Source: Paenibacillus sp. FSL H8-0048 (GTDB lineage Bacteria; Bacillota; Bacilli; Paenibacillales; Paenibacillaceae). From it: a stretch of DNA of 64,000 bases. The position numbers and the translations under genes are program-made. The stretch lies in assembly GCF_038002825.1 (NCBI RefSeq), contig NZ_JBBODF010000001.1:2976001-3040000 (forward strand). Reading direction: 5' to 3'. Each line of letters starts with the position of its first letter. The first letter of the stretch is position 1. Under the pieces are notes generated by a model. That model saw nothing but the letters and a program-made list of their open reading frames with translations. It made no database searches and was not told where the DNA came from. Positions 23,714-33,130 of this stretch are shown piece by piece.

Positions 23714-25837
23714 TTACGACGGCATTTCCAGCAGAGGCCTGAGGAAGGACTGTTCGAATTCAGCCGCCTTCACCGGCTTGCTGAACAGATACCCCTGGGC
23801 CTCATGGCAATGCTGCTGGCGCAGAAAGTGCAGCTGCTCCTTGTTCTCCACGCCTTCGGCGGTAACCTTGAGCTTCAAATGGTGGGCCATCGAGGTGATC
23901 GTAGAGACGATCGCGGCATTGTTGCTGTCCTCCATGACATCCGATACGAAGGAACGGTCGATCTTCAAGCGGTCAATCGGCATATTCTTCAGATAATGCA
24001 GCGAGCTGTAGCCTGTGCCGAAATCATCGATGCTGATGCATACGCCAAGTCTTTTGAGACGGTTCAGCTGGTCGAAGGCGGTCTCCTTGTCAAGGGTCAT
24101 ACTCTCGGTAATCTCTAAATCCACGTAGCAGGGATCCAGACCGATATCCTTCAGGATAGCATCAATTTTGCCGGCCAGATTAGGCTGCAGGAACTGGCGC
24201 ATGGAGAGGTTAATGGATACGCAAATCGGATGATAGCCGGCATCCTGCCACATTTTATTCTGCAGACAGGCCGTCTTGAGCACCCATTCCCCAATAGGGA
24301 CAATCAGCCCGCTCTCTTCAGCGATAGGAATGAAATCTACCGGAGAGACCAAGCCGCGTTTGGGATGGTTCCAGCGCAGCAGCGCCTCCATGCCGACAAT
24401 CTCTTCTGTCTCAAGCAGCACCTGGGGCTGATAGACCAGATAGAACTCCCCCCGCTCCAGCGCCCGGCGCAGATCATTCTCCAGCTTGAGGCGTTCCTTC
24501 GCCTTCATCTGCATAGCCGGAATATAGCGGCGGATCTCCACCCCCTGCTCCTTGGCATTGTGTACCGCTGTATCAGCATTCTGTATTAACTGCTCAGCCG
24601 TATCTCCGTCCCCGGGATAGATGCTTACCCCCAGACTAAGCGAGATATGGTATTCACCTGACTCCAGACCTACCGGTGTCTCGAACAGGCGCAGCAGCTC
24701 ACCCGCCCGGACCAGACAATTCTCCAGCCCCGTCCGCTCCGTCATCAGAAAAGCAAACTCGTCCGCCCCCATACTAAAGAGCTCTTCATTGACTCTAACC
24801 TCGTCCCCGATCCGCCGGGCGACCAGCTGCAGCAGCAGATCTCCTGCATAATGACCAAGAGAGTCATTGATGTTCTTAAAATGGTTGATGTTCATAATGA
24901 CCAGCCCCGAAAAGCCTCGGCTTTTGTCCTGCTCACTCTGGAGCACCACCTCTTCCATGCGCTGCATCAGGCGGCGTCTGTTCGGAAGACCGGTCAGCTC
25001 GTCGTGATACGCCAGATAATTAATCCGCGCTTCCGCCTGCTGATTCTCCTGAAACGGCTCCTCAATCGTCAATCTGTAGACTCCGGTCAGCAGAAGATAA
25101 TAGGCCGCTGCGCTGCTGAGCATCCCGAAGAGATAATCCAATTCTCCGACACTGAACAGATTCATGAAGAAGACCTGAGCCAGGGAGAAGAACACAAGGG
25201 AACGGATAATAATCAGCAGAGAGGCTGACTTTTCGCTTTTGCCAGGATAGATAATAATCGAAGCACCAAGCAAATAGACGAACAGTATCGCCATATTCAT
25301 CAGATCTCTTGCCGTTTCTGCCCATGGTTCATCCGCCAGCCCGGAGACAATCAGGTTGCCGAGACCAAACACAGCCAAAGACAGCAAAATCACCACAAAA
25401 GCATTCCTGAACACCTTCCCCTTGACGCCGGTTCCTACAAGCTGGTCTTCTCTGCTGAAAATAAGCATAATCCCCAGTGCACTGGCCAGCCGGGAGAACG
25501 TCAGAAGCCATAAGGACTGCCCCTGGCTGATAAAAGGGGTGATTCCGGGAATACCTACAAACCCGAGTACATGCAGGAAGTCAAAAATACTCACCCCCAG
25601 GAATAATGCAGAGGTGTACAGCCTGGCCTTGGATAAACTATTGGCGAACAGCATCCAGCCCTGGGCAAAAATCGCAAAACCGAACGCGACAGTACAACAG
25701 CCCAAAATAAGGTAAAAGGCCATCAGTAAATCCTTGTCCTCTATTTGGCCCAGCGGTGTACGAAAAATCTGGATCAGAAGGAATAGCGCAGCCCCCAGAA
25801 TAGCCGCATGAATCGTCTTTCTCTCTTCTTGTCTCAT
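23714..25837 (-). CDS. Membrane GGDEF-EAL protein (c-di-GMP metabolism), degenerate GGDEF
   Basis: 707-residue sensor-effector. About eight hydrophobic helices span residues 10-245 (MASE-type sensor, with FDFLHVLGFVG). A GGDEF domain covers about 265-430 and an EAL domain about 445-700. The GGDEF signature reads SMGADEF, so the second Gly is Ala and cyclase activity is doubtful. The EAL domain keeps EALLRW, NLSMRQF, the ITES motif and DDFGTGYSS, so it should hydrolyse c-di-GMP. Likely a phosphodiesterase with a GTP-sensing GGDEF. Single gene with ATG behind CGAGGGA. Confidence 0.9.
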   Translation of the reverse strand: MRQEERKTIHAAILGAALFLLIQIFRTPLGQIEDKDLLMAFYLILGCCTVAFGFAIFAQGWMLFANSLSKARLYTSALFLGVSIFDFLHVLGFVGIPGITPFISQGQSLWLLTFSRLASALGIMLIFSREDQLVGTGVKGKVFRNAFVVILLSLAVFGLGNLIVSGLADEPWAETARDLMNMAILFVYLLGASIIIYPGKSEKSASLLIIIRSLVFFSLAQVFFMNLFSVGELDYLFGMLSSAAAYYLLLTGVYRLTIEEPFQENQQAEARINYLAYHDELTGLPNRRRLMQRMEEVVLQSEQDKSRGFSGLVIMNINHFKNINDSLGHYAGDLLLQLVARRIGDEVRVNEELFSMGADEFAFLMTERTGLENCLVRAGELLRLFETPVGLESGEYHISLSLGVSIYPGDGDTAEQLIQNADTAVHNAKEQGVEIRRYIPAMQMKAKERLKLENDLRRALERGEFYLVYQPQVLLETEEIVGMEALLRWNHPKRGLVSPVDFIPIAEESGLIVPIGEWVLKTACLQNKMWQDAGYHPICVSINLSMRQFLQPNLAGKIDAILKDIGLDPCYVDLEITESMTLDKETAFDQLNRLKRLGVCISIDDFGTGYSSLHYLKNMPIDRLKIDRSFVSDVMEDSNNAAIVSTITSMAHHLKLKVTAEGVENKEQLHFLRQQHCHEAQGYLFSKPVKAAEFEQSFLRPLLEMPS

Positions 25838-25972
25838 AAGTCCCTCGCGTCTAAAAATAATATCTATAAAGTCAGGTAGATGTGTATGATGTCCTATGTA
25901 TAAATATCGGCCAGACAGCTCCGTAAAGTTACATTGATCACCTACAATATTGCACGAAAGCAGCTCCGGCAG

Positions 25973-26008
25973 AAAAAAAGCACCTGCCTACAAATAGAGG
26001 CCAGTGCT
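25973..26008 (-). terminator. Terminator of the aldolase gene
   Basis: On the minus strand AGCACTGGCCT and AGGCAGGTGCT arms with a T7 run immediately after, 16 bp after the aldolase stop codon. Confidence 0.85.
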
Positions 26009-26024
26009 TTCTCCTTCCAGACGG

Positions 26025-26984
26025 TTATTTGTCCCCGAAATTGACCTCAGGTGTTGTCAGTGTGTCATAGAAGTCAACCGCCTTATCTTTATCGGCCGAA
26101 GATCGCAGCGCCATTGCCGAGCGGGGATGCTCATCCAGCGTTCCTGTAATCATATACGGAATGATATAGCCCCACTCTTCCTTCTCCCGCAGCGGGATCA
26201 TCAGGTTCTCAATGATATCCAGCACAGGACGGAGCGTATAATTCGTATTCTTCAGATGGGTAACCAGCAGCTCTGTAGGACAGTTGCCTGCGGCGCGGCC
26301 CATCCCGTAACAGGAAGCATCCAGCAGCTCTACCCCCTTCTCGGCTGCAATCAGCGTATTGGAGAAGGCCAGCTGAAGATTGTTATGGGTATGCACACCG
26401 AGCCGCTTCTCCGGCAGATGTGTCTTGAACTTCTCTACCAGGTAATGAAAGTCATTATGATCCAGGCTGCCGTAAGAATCCACGATATAGACTACATCAA
26501 CTACGCTCTCGCGGATCTGCTCGAAGGCTTCCAGCAGCTCATTCTCCATTACATTGGACAGGGCCATAATATTAATGGTCGTCTCATAGCCCAGATCATG
26601 GAACGTCTGCACCAGCTGAAGAGCCTTGTCCACATCCTTGCTGTAACAAGCCACACGAATCAGATCAAGCATGCTCTCGCTGCGGGGCAGAATATCATTC
26701 TCGTCCACACGGCCGATATCGACCAGAGCCGACAGCTTCGTATGCCCCTTTTGTGGAATGACCTTGCGCAGGAAGTCATCATTCAAAAAGCGCCAAGGGC
26801 CTGCACCCTCTGCCCCTTTGAGCAGCTTCGGCGAGTTCTTATAACCGATTTCCATATAATCAACACCGGCTTCATTCAGACCGGCATATAATTTCTGAAC
26901 AAATTCAATGCTAAAATCCCAGTTATTCACCAATCCCCCATCACGGATGGTACAATCGACAATTTTACTATGATTAGTCTTCAC
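26025..26984 (-). CDS. DRE-TIM metallolyase family aldolase (HMGL-like)
   Basis: 319-residue TIM-barrel enzyme of the HMGL-like family. The first strand carries IVDCTIRDGG, the divalent-metal and catalytic-base motif of the DRE-TIM superfamily. The metal-binding HTHNN is near residue 199, followed by LDASCYGMGRAAGNCPTE. Similar to 4-hydroxy-2-oxovalerate aldolase-like proteins, often annotated only as aldolase catalytic domain-containing protein. The usual DmpF dehydrogenase partner is absent, so the substrate is unknown. Start is GTG behind AAGGGAG. It stands alone, with its own terminator. Confidence 0.82.
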   Translation of the reverse strand: MKTNHSKIVDCTIRDGGLVNNWDFSIEFVQKLYAGLNEAGVDYMEIGYKNSPKLLKGAEGAGPWRFLNDDFLRKVIPQKGHTKLSALVDIGRVDENDILPRSESMLDLIRVACYSKDVDKALQLVQTFHDLGYETTINIMALSNVMENELLEAFEQIRESVVDVVYIVDSYGSLDHNDFHYLVEKFKTHLPEKRLGVHTHNNLQLAFSNTLIAAEKGVELLDASCYGMGRAAGNCPTELLVTHLKNTNYTLRPVLDIIENLMIPLREKEEWGYIIPYMITGTLDEHPRSAMALRSSADKDKAVDFYDTLTTPEVNFGDK

Positions 26985-27167
26985 AATCTGTTCTCCCTTC
27001 GGGGTATCTCTTAAGTACTATGCTTATATTATCGTTCAATCATACTTTAATGAAGAAGATATTGTAAAGAAAATTTCAGTAATCCTCATATCGATTTTCG
27101 CGATCAGAAACAATGACATTAATCACAGAATAAATGGCAGTAAAATGCTACATTACAAGAAATCATT

Positions 27168-27186
27168 GAGATTGATTATCAGTCTC
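27168..27186 (+). promoter_or_regulatory. Fur-type operator upstream of feoAB
   Basis: 19-bp near-perfect inverted repeat GAGATTGAT-T-ATCAGTCTC (8 of 9 pairs), centred on TGATTATCA, close to the Bacillus Fur box core. It lies 17 bp before the feoA start. Confidence 0.65.
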
Positions 27187-27202
27187 TTTCGGAGGGATAA
27201 CA

Positions 27203-27445
27203 ATGGTTCTAACATCCTGCTCCTTGCTGCGTTTGCAACCAGGCACTACCGGCTCTATTCAAAAAATTGAAGGCATGAATCCTATCCTGCGCCGCCGTCT
27301 GGCCGATCTGGGAGTATCTGAGGGTGTAATGATCCGTCTCAAGGGCAAAGGGCCTTTCATGGGTCCGATTACGCTTGAATGCAACGGTCAGCTATTTGCT
27401 ATCCGGCGGAAGGAAGCATCTATGATAGAGGTGAAGGTATCATGA
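27203..27445 (+). CDS. feoA: Ferrous iron transport protein A
   Basis: 80-residue SH3-like cytoplasmic protein that supports FeoB. It shows the family pattern LQPGTTGSIQKIEG, RRLADLGVSEGVMIRL and a final IRRKEASMIEV. The ATG follows GGAGGGATAAC and the stop overlaps the feoB start (ATGA), so the two are translationally coupled. A Fur-like operator lies immediately upstream, so induction in iron shortage is expected. Confidence 0.93.
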   Translation: MVLTSCSLLRLQPGTTGSIQKIEGMNPILRRRLADLGVSEGVMIRLKGKGPFMGPITLECNGQLFAIRRKEASMIEVKVS

Positions 27446-29454
27446 GCTCTATTGCACTTGTGGGGAACCCCAACACCGGGAAAACCTCGCTGTTCAATAC
27501 CCTGACTTCCTCCTACGAATACGTGGGGAACTGGGCAGGCGTTACGGTTGAGAAAAAGATCGGCAGTCTCAAGAACGGAGCCGGCAAGCTGATCGATCTG
27601 CCCGGAATCTACTCCCTTCACCCCCTCTCCCGCGATGAAGGCGTAGCTGCACAATATCTGATCGAAGAAACCCCTGAAGCGCTTATCAATATTGTCGATG
27701 CGTCGCAGCTGGAACGGAACCTGCTGCTTACCCTGCAGCTGCTGGAATACGGCAAGCCGACGATCCTCGGACTGAATATGACCGATGTCGCCAAGGCGCG
27801 CGGTATCCAGGTGAATCCCGACATCCTTAATGAACGTCTCGGTATCCCCGTGCTGCCGTTGATTGCCCGGACAGGCAAGGGAACCAGTCAGGTGCTTAGC
27901 GTACTGGAGCAGCCCTCGCATATCCCGCCTGTTACCTTCCAATTGAATTATGGCGACATCGCTGAGCAAGCCATAGCCTCCATTGTTGCACAATTACAGA
28001 AGATCTCTGGTCTGCCTAATCTCCGTTGGGTTGCTCTGCAGCTGATGGAGCAGAACCCGGTTATCCTTGAGCTGCTGAAGAAGCGAACCGATATTTCTGG
28101 CTTGCTGCTGATCGCAGATGCTGCTCAGACCCGGCTGCAGCAGGAGAAGCTTGCACTCACTCTTCCCCAATGGATTCGTTCCGTCCGCATGGACTACATC
28201 CGTATGGTATGCGCTGACGCCATAGACTCTACCCTGCAAAAACCGCATAATCTGACCGAACGTCTGGATTCTATCCTTACCCACCGTTTTCTGGGACTTC
28301 CCCTGTTCATCGTCTTTATGTATGCCATGTTCAAAACTACCTTCGACTGGATCGGCGGGCCTTTGTCTGATCTCCTGGATGGCTTTATCGGCGGTCCGCT
28401 CAGCGATTGGACGAATTCGTTGCTGGGAACCATCGGGGCTTCGGAATTCACGCACGCACTGATCGTTGATGGTCTTATTGGCGGTGTGGGCGGCGTACTC
28501 GTATTTGTCCCGCAAATATTCATCCTGTTCCTGATGATCTCCTTCCTGGAGGATTCCGGGTATATGGCCCGTGTCTGCCTGCTGATGGACAGCACGATGG
28601 AACGGATGGGACTGAACGGTAAGGCCTTCATTCCGTTCATTATCGGCTTCGGCTGCAACGTACCGGCCATTATGGCGGCCCGCAGCATTGAACAGCCCAA
28701 GGACCGGTTGTTGACAACGCTGCTAATGCCGCTGATGTCCTGTTCTGCCCGGCTCCCGGTATATCTGTTGTTCGCAGCGGTCTTCTTCCCTGCCCAGCAA
28801 GCCACAGCTGTACTCTCTATGTATGTAATGGGTGTTGTATTTGCCCTGATTCTGTGTAAGTTCTTCTCCAAGCATCTGTTCAAGAATGAGACGTCTATCT
28901 TCATTATCGAGCTGCCTCCTTACCGGATGCCCCAGTTCAAGACACTAAGCCGCAGCACCTGGGAGAAGGGCAAAGGCTTCCTGCGCAAAGCAGGGACCAT
29001 CATCCTGGCCGGCTCGGTCCTGATCTGGCTGATGTCCTATGCCGGTCCTGGCGGCCTCAATGTGGACATGGATCACTCCTTCCTGGCCAAATTCGGCGGC
29101 TTCATCGCCCCGTTGCTGCAGCCGCTCGGCTTCGGAACATGGCAGGCCGGTTCTACCCTGGTGCCCGGCTTCCTCGCTAAAGAGGTTGTTGTCTCCACTA
29201 TGAACATCATCTACCATGCCCCGGATGCAGCAGGACTGGAAGGACAAATTGCTTCAGTCTTTACACCGCTTAGCTCGATCAGCTTCATGGCCTTTATCCT
29301 GCTCTACATTCCTTGCCTGGCCACTGTCGGCGTTATTAAGAAGGAGACTGCCTCCTGGAAATGGACATTCTTCTCCATGGGTTACTCTCTGGTATTGGCT
29401 TATGCGGTGTCACTGGTGATTTATCAAGGAGGACGTTTGCTCGGATGGTCGTAG
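27442..29454 (+). CDS. feoB: Ferrous iron transporter B
   Basis: 670-residue membrane Fe(II) transporter. The N-terminal G domain has G1 GNPNTGKTS, GNWAGVTVEKK (switch I), G3 DLPGIYSL and a G4 variant LNMTD. A helical spacer follows, then Gate regions with the FIIGFGCNVPAIMAAR motif and a second Gate containing GFLAKEVVVSTM. Full length for the Gram-positive type. Start at 27442 is chosen because it overlaps the feoA stop and follows GAGGTGAAGG; a frame opening upstream inside feoA is not used. Confidence 0.95.
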   Translation: MSSIALVGNPNTGKTSLFNTLTSSYEYVGNWAGVTVEKKIGSLKNGAGKLIDLPGIYSLHPLSRDEGVAAQYLIEETPEALINIVDASQLERNLLLTLQLLEYGKPTILGLNMTDVAKARGIQVNPDILNERLGIPVLPLIARTGKGTSQVLSVLEQPSHIPPVTFQLNYGDIAEQAIASIVAQLQKISGLPNLRWVALQLMEQNPVILELLKKRTDISGLLLIADAAQTRLQQEKLALTLPQWIRSVRMDYIRMVCADAIDSTLQKPHNLTERLDSILTHRFLGLPLFIVFMYAMFKTTFDWIGGPLSDLLDGFIGGPLSDWTNSLLGTIGASEFTHALIVDGLIGGVGGVLVFVPQIFILFLMISFLEDSGYMARVCLLMDSTMERMGLNGKAFIPFIIGFGCNVPAIMAARSIEQPKDRLLTTLLMPLMSCSARLPVYLLFAAVFFPAQQATAVLSMYVMGVVFALILCKFFSKHLFKNETSIFIIELPPYRMPQFKTLSRSTWEKGKGFLRKAGTIILAGSVLIWLMSYAGPGGLNVDMDHSFLAKFGGFIAPLLQPLGFGTWQAGSTLVPGFLAKEVVVSTMNIIYHAPDAAGLEGQIASVFTPLSSISFMAFILLYIPCLATVGVIKKETASWKWTFFSMGYSLVLAYAVSLVIYQGGRLLGWS

Positions 29455-29488
29455 CCCTGGCAAGTCCAAGATATATTGAGAGGAAGCG

Positions 29489-29680
29489 ATGGCAGCAATG
29501 ATCGTTAATATTGTGATTGTGGCGCTAATATTCGGGTATTCCGGCTGGATGATTTACCGTCATGTACAGAAGGGCAAGCAGGGGGCCTGTGCAGGCTGTG
29601 ACAAGGGTAAGACCTGTCCCGCAGCAGCGATGGATTCACCGCTGTCCTGCAGCAGTGCTACACTGGGCAGCAAGCGCTAG
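29489..29680 (+). CDS. FeoB-associated Cys-rich membrane protein
   Basis: 63-residue protein with one N-terminal transmembrane helix (about 4-22), then GACAGCDKGKTCPAA and a later SCSS, matching the small Cys-rich protein that follows feoB in many Firmicutes. It may play a FeoC-like role in handling iron or stabilising FeoB; this is not established. Start ATG behind GAGAGGAAG, 34 bp after feoB. Confidence 0.85.
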   Translation: MAAMIVNIVIVALIFGYSGWMIYRHVQKGKQGACAGCDKGKTCPAAAMDSPLSCSSATLGSKR

Positions 29681-29790
29681 GATACAGCTCTAGCGGATAT
29701 GCCGGTTATTCTTTCGTTTAGAAACCTTGGCATGCGGGTATGTTAGTTATAAGCTTTTAACAACCAGACTATTGCCAAGGAGGAATAACC

Positions 29791-29922
29791 ATGAACACCA
29801 AGAAGACTCTGTTTACAACGGTAGCCCTGGGAGCCGCCTACTTGCTGAAGAATAAGAATACACGGGATAAGATTATGAATGGCGTCCAATCCCTCACTGC
29901 TCAGATGAAGGCCCGTAAATAG
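29791..29922 (+). CDS. Small basic protein (43 residues)
   Basis: Unrecognised small protein starting MNTKKTLFTTVALGAAYLLK, with a short hydrophobic stretch at about 7-19 followed by a Lys/Arg-rich helix ending MKARK. The gene is supported by an excellent AAGGAGG ribosome binding site 7 bp before the ATG and a bidirectional terminator after it. It resembles short YtxH-like envelope proteins in style only. Confidence 0.6.
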   Translation: MNTKKTLFTTVALGAAYLLKNKNTRDKIMNGVQSLTAQMKARK

Positions 29923-29964
29923 GCTGCCATTCCTGCAGTTATGAGAAGCAGGATTCCAAGTGAA

Positions 29965-30009
29965 CAAAGAGCCGCAGGTCTCAGGAAACTGAGAATCTGC
30001 GGCTCTTTG
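29965..30009. terminator. Bidirectional terminator between the small protein gene and pepA
   Basis: AAAGAGCCGCAG and CTGCGGCTCTTT arms with an inner CTCAG/CTGAG hairpin. The A- and T-rich ends serve both converging transcripts. Confidence 0.85.
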
Positions 30010-30030
30010 TCTGTCAGGGGTGATTCAAGC

Positions 30031-31563
30031 TCAGGCTTCAGGGGAGCGGCGGTCCGGTTCAGCGGCAGCGCTCAGCAGATATTCCAGCAAGGTGCGGACC
30101 ATTACGCCCGTGGCGCCCTTAGGATTCATTCCCCGTTCCGCAGACAGAAAGGCAGTCCCTGCAATATCGAGATGCACCCACGGCAGTCCTTCCGCGAATT
30201 CTCCAACGAACAGTCCCGCCGTGCTGGCAGCTCCATACCGCCCGGCAGCATTACGTAGATCCGCAACCTCGCTTGCCAGCATCTCCCGGAATTCAGGATA
30301 GACAGGCAACGGCCAGATCGGCTCCCCCGACAGCCTTGAGGCTGACAGTAGCTCTTCCAGGAATGCTTGATCGTTCGCTACAGCTCCTGTTGCCACATCC
30401 CCCAGAATGGACACGACAGCCCCTGTCAGCGTGGCTACGTCAATGATCCGCTGTACCCCCCACTCCCGTGCATAGGTAAGCGCATCTCCCAGGATGATCC
30501 GCCCTTCCGCATCGGTATTGATAATTTCAATGGTTCTTCCACTAAGGGTAGTAATGATATCGCCCGGTTTAAAAGCATTCGCTGCCGGCATATTCTCTGC
30601 CGCCGGAATCAGCATGACCACATTGACCTTAGGGCGCAAATGCCCCAGCGCATCCATGACCGCCAGTACGGCTGCGGCCCCGGCCATATCGCTGTGCATG
30701 CTCTCCATGCCCGGTGCCCGCTTCAGAGAGATGCCTCCAGTATCGAAGGTAATCCCTTTGCCGACTATACCGGTTACGTTCTCCCATTGATTCGTTCCCT
30801 GATAGCGGATAACAATCATGCGGGGAGCATTTACACTGCCGCCGCCGACCGCAAGCAATCCGCCCATTCCCTTAAGCGCAAGCTCCCGTTCATCCAGCAC
30901 TTCAGCCGGAAGCCCGTGCCGTTCAGCGATTTCAATAGCGGCCACCGCAAGATCCGACGGAGTCAGCAGATTCCCCGGACGGTTGGTCAGATCACGGGCA
31001 AGGCTTACAGCCTCCCCGAAAGCCTGCCCCCGCTTGATCCCTTGTCTCCAGGCTTCCTCTTCTGCTGCTTCGCTCTTGCCTTCCATACGCAGAAGTACCG
31101 TATCTATACTTGCGTAAGCTGCCTGTTCCAGCTTATATTGTCTTCTGCGGTACGAGCCCAGGACCAGCCCTTCCGCGATGGCCTGGCCGGCCTGCTCCGC
31201 CCTAAGCGCCCCAGCCCGCCGGCCTAATGCCGCCGGTATCTGCACAACGAGCGCAGCGGCCTTCAGCCTGCAAGCCGCCTTGGCGGTCTGCGCCATCAGC
31301 TGCCGCAGCTCGTGCATACCCGTCTGGCCCTTTCCGCTTCCGGCCAGAATGACCACAGGCTGCCCGGGTTGCTCCATGACCGGCAGGATATACACTTGCC
31401 CTTGCTTGCCGCTGAACAGCCCCGCTGCGGACAATTGGCGGACTCGTGCGGCCCAGTCCGCCGGAAGACCTTCACCCTGTGCCTGTGCCTCTGAGATCAT
31501 TAGACATACAGCCTCTCCCCGCGCCATGGCTGCACTGGGATCACTACTCCATTCAAAAATCAA
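30031..31563 (-). CDS. pepA: Leucyl aminopeptidase (M17)
   Basis: 510-residue cytosolic di-zinc aminopeptidase. The N-terminal macro-like domain covers about 1-170. The catalytic domain has VGKGITFDTGGISLK (Lys and Asp ligands), a SDMAGAA segment, and the signature NTDAEGRIILGDAL near residue 352. Family length is normal (about 500). The start is a TTG behind GGAGGGATGAGGA, since no in-frame ATG with a ribosome binding site exists upstream. Roles include peptide turnover; DNA binding known from E. coli PepA should not be assumed. Confidence 0.92.
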   Translation of the reverse strand: MIFEWSSDPSAAMARGEAVCLMISEAQAQGEGLPADWAARVRQLSAAGLFSGKQGQVYILPVMEQPGQPVVILAGSGKGQTGMHELRQLMAQTAKAACRLKAAALVVQIPAALGRRAGALRAEQAGQAIAEGLVLGSYRRRQYKLEQAAYASIDTVLLRMEGKSEAAEEEAWRQGIKRGQAFGEAVSLARDLTNRPGNLLTPSDLAVAAIEIAERHGLPAEVLDERELALKGMGGLLAVGGGSVNAPRMIVIRYQGTNQWENVTGIVGKGITFDTGGISLKRAPGMESMHSDMAGAAAVLAVMDALGHLRPKVNVVMLIPAAENMPAANAFKPGDIITTLSGRTIEIINTDAEGRIILGDALTYAREWGVQRIIDVATLTGAVVSILGDVATGAVANDQAFLEELLSASRLSGEPIWPLPVYPEFREMLASEVADLRNAAGRYGAASTAGLFVGEFAEGLPWVHLDIAGTAFLSAERGMNPKGATGVMVRTLLEYLLSAAAEPDRRSPEA

Positions 31564-31693
31564 TCCTCATCCCTCCGATAAACGCAGATAAGGCTGATCT
31601 CCCGCACTTGTTCGTGCTCTGCAGGAATCAGCCCTTACATATTGATTATAACCCGTATGCACTCCACCGAGAACAACGGGCTTAAGATAAGCA

Positions 31694-32797
31694 TTAATGA
31701 GTAAGCGGAAGCGAAATGACGAACCTTGTTCCTTCATTCAGCCGGCTGCTGACCGAGATGCAGCCGCCATGATTCTTGATGATCCGGTCACTGACGGAAA
31801 GTCCAAGTCCCGTCCCATTCTCCTTCGTGGTGAAGAACGGATTGAACAGTCTGTCAAGCGTGCAGATATCCATTCCCTTTCCGTTGTCAGAGATGAAGAT
31901 ACGCACCTCTGTTCCTTCTTTACGGGCGCCTACCTCAATCCGGCCTACAGAATCATCCACCCGCTCCGAGATGGCTTCCATCGCATTTCTGATCATATTC
32001 AGCACAACCTGCTTCATTTGCTTAATATCCCCTGAGATGACCAGATCCTCCTGGAGCACCTGCAAGTTGATCTGGCAGCCCTTCATCAGCGCCTCGCTCT
32101 CTGTCAGCAGGACCACTTCTTTCAGCAAGGCAGAGACAGGAATCATGCTGATCTGCGGTACAGAAGGCTTGGAGGAAGTCAGAAATTCATGAATAATGTC
32201 ATTGGCACGGTCAATCTCCGCTAATATAATCTTCGCATATTCTTCTTTGCCGAGCAGATGCAGATGGGGATGAAGCAATTGGATGAACCCCCGGATAGCC
32301 GTCAGGGGATTGCGGATCTCGTGGGCGATGGAGGCTGATAACCGGCCCAGCATGGCCAGGCTGTCATTCTGGTAGGCCGTCTGTTCAATCAGCTTATAGT
32401 CGGAGATCTCTTTGAATGTGAACAGGTAGCTGCCCTTCATTTCCTCGCCGCTGGACAGGGTTGCGCGCCAGTACCGTCCATATTCATCCACAAATTCATA
32501 GCTTGGCTTACCTTTGAGCACCATTTCACGATAACTCCGCAGAACCTGCTTCTTCTTGAAGCGGCTAAGCTGAATATGGGATAACAGATGATGCAAGGTG
32601 CAGCCCAGAAGAGAGTGACGGTTGAGCTCCAGAATACCATACATCTGCTTGTTGACGAAAGTCAGCACACCCTCATCATCAAAAAGCAGAATTCCGCTGT
32701 CGATGTGCTCCAGCACATCCTCAAATGTGGTATCCATCGGACCAGATTGAAACGTTCTTGCCGATAATAGCAAGCTTTCCTGATATTGGCTTATCAC
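31694..32797 (-). CDS. PAS-domain sensor histidine kinase (sporulation-kinase like), orphan
   Basis: 367-residue soluble kinase. A PAS domain covers about residues 24-135 (DSGILLFDDEGVLTFVN). HisKA has the phosphoacceptor His in SIAHEIRNPLTAIRGF near residue 160, and HATPase_c has NMIRNAMEAIS (N box), DNGKGM (G1) and GTGLGLSVS (G2). No membrane segment and no adjacent response regulator, as in B. subtilis KinA/KinD/KinE-type kinases feeding the phosphorelay. Start is GTG after AAGGGGG at long spacing; an ATG 20 codons in is an alternative. Three TGNCGAA-like boxes lie upstream. Confidence 0.85.
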   Translation of the reverse strand: MISQYQESLLLSARTFQSGPMDTTFEDVLEHIDSGILLFDDEGVLTFVNKQMYGILELNRHSLLGCTLHHLLSHIQLSRFKKKQVLRSYREMVLKGKPSYEFVDEYGRYWRATLSSGEEMKGSYLFTFKEISDYKLIEQTAYQNDSLAMLGRLSASIAHEIRNPLTAIRGFIQLLHPHLHLLGKEEYAKIILAEIDRANDIIHEFLTSSKPSVPQISMIPVSALLKEVVLLTESEALMKGCQINLQVLQEDLVISGDIKQMKQVVLNMIRNAMEAISERVDDSVGRIEVGARKEGTEVRIFISDNGKGMDICTLDRLFNPFFTTKENGTGLGLSVSDRIIKNHGGCISVSSRLNEGTRFVISLPLTH

Positions 32798-32825
32798 GAT
32801 ACGAAGTTCCCCCTTTTACTGCAAT

Positions 32826-32982
32826 TGACGAAGACGCTTAAGCGACATCAAATTACTATGTATCTGAGTATATGACGAAGCCGCCAGAACATTCGAAAAT
32901 CGTATTGTATTATCCAACCGTTTCAACTATATTCCAATCATATCCAAGAGAAGAAGACAACGCAATCAGAGAATCTGTCGAA
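32826..32982. promoter_or_regulatory. Three Spo0A-box-like sites upstream of the sensor kinase
   Basis: The 0A core TGNCGAA occurs at 32826-32832, 32873-32879 and 32976-32982, all reading on the plus strand in the region before the minus-strand kinase gene. Less than one such match is expected by chance in this 330-bp gap. The rest of the gap (to 33064) shows no gene. Confidence 0.4.
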
Positions 32983-33064
32983 TGACAAAAATATTCTTAA
33001 AATGATTCTTAAGACACATTTAAGTGTGAGAGGAATGATTTGTTTCCTGCAAATACATTGAAAA

Positions 33065-33089
33065 GAGCCCCCGCCATGGGCGGGAGCTC
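33065..33089 (-). terminator. Terminator of the zinc-finger protein gene
   Basis: GAGCTCCCGCC and GGCGGGGGCTC arms (one mismatch) around ATG, followed on the minus strand by TTTT. Confidence 0.75.
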
Positions 33090-33130
33090 ACTAATTTATA
33101 ACATGACGGTGGCAGGATCAAGACAGATGT

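Noticed and set aside
31590..31636. Terminator of the sensor kinase gene
   Set aside because: An AAGGCTGAT/ATCAGCC stem exists in the right place, but the loop is long and no T-run follows; too weak to list.
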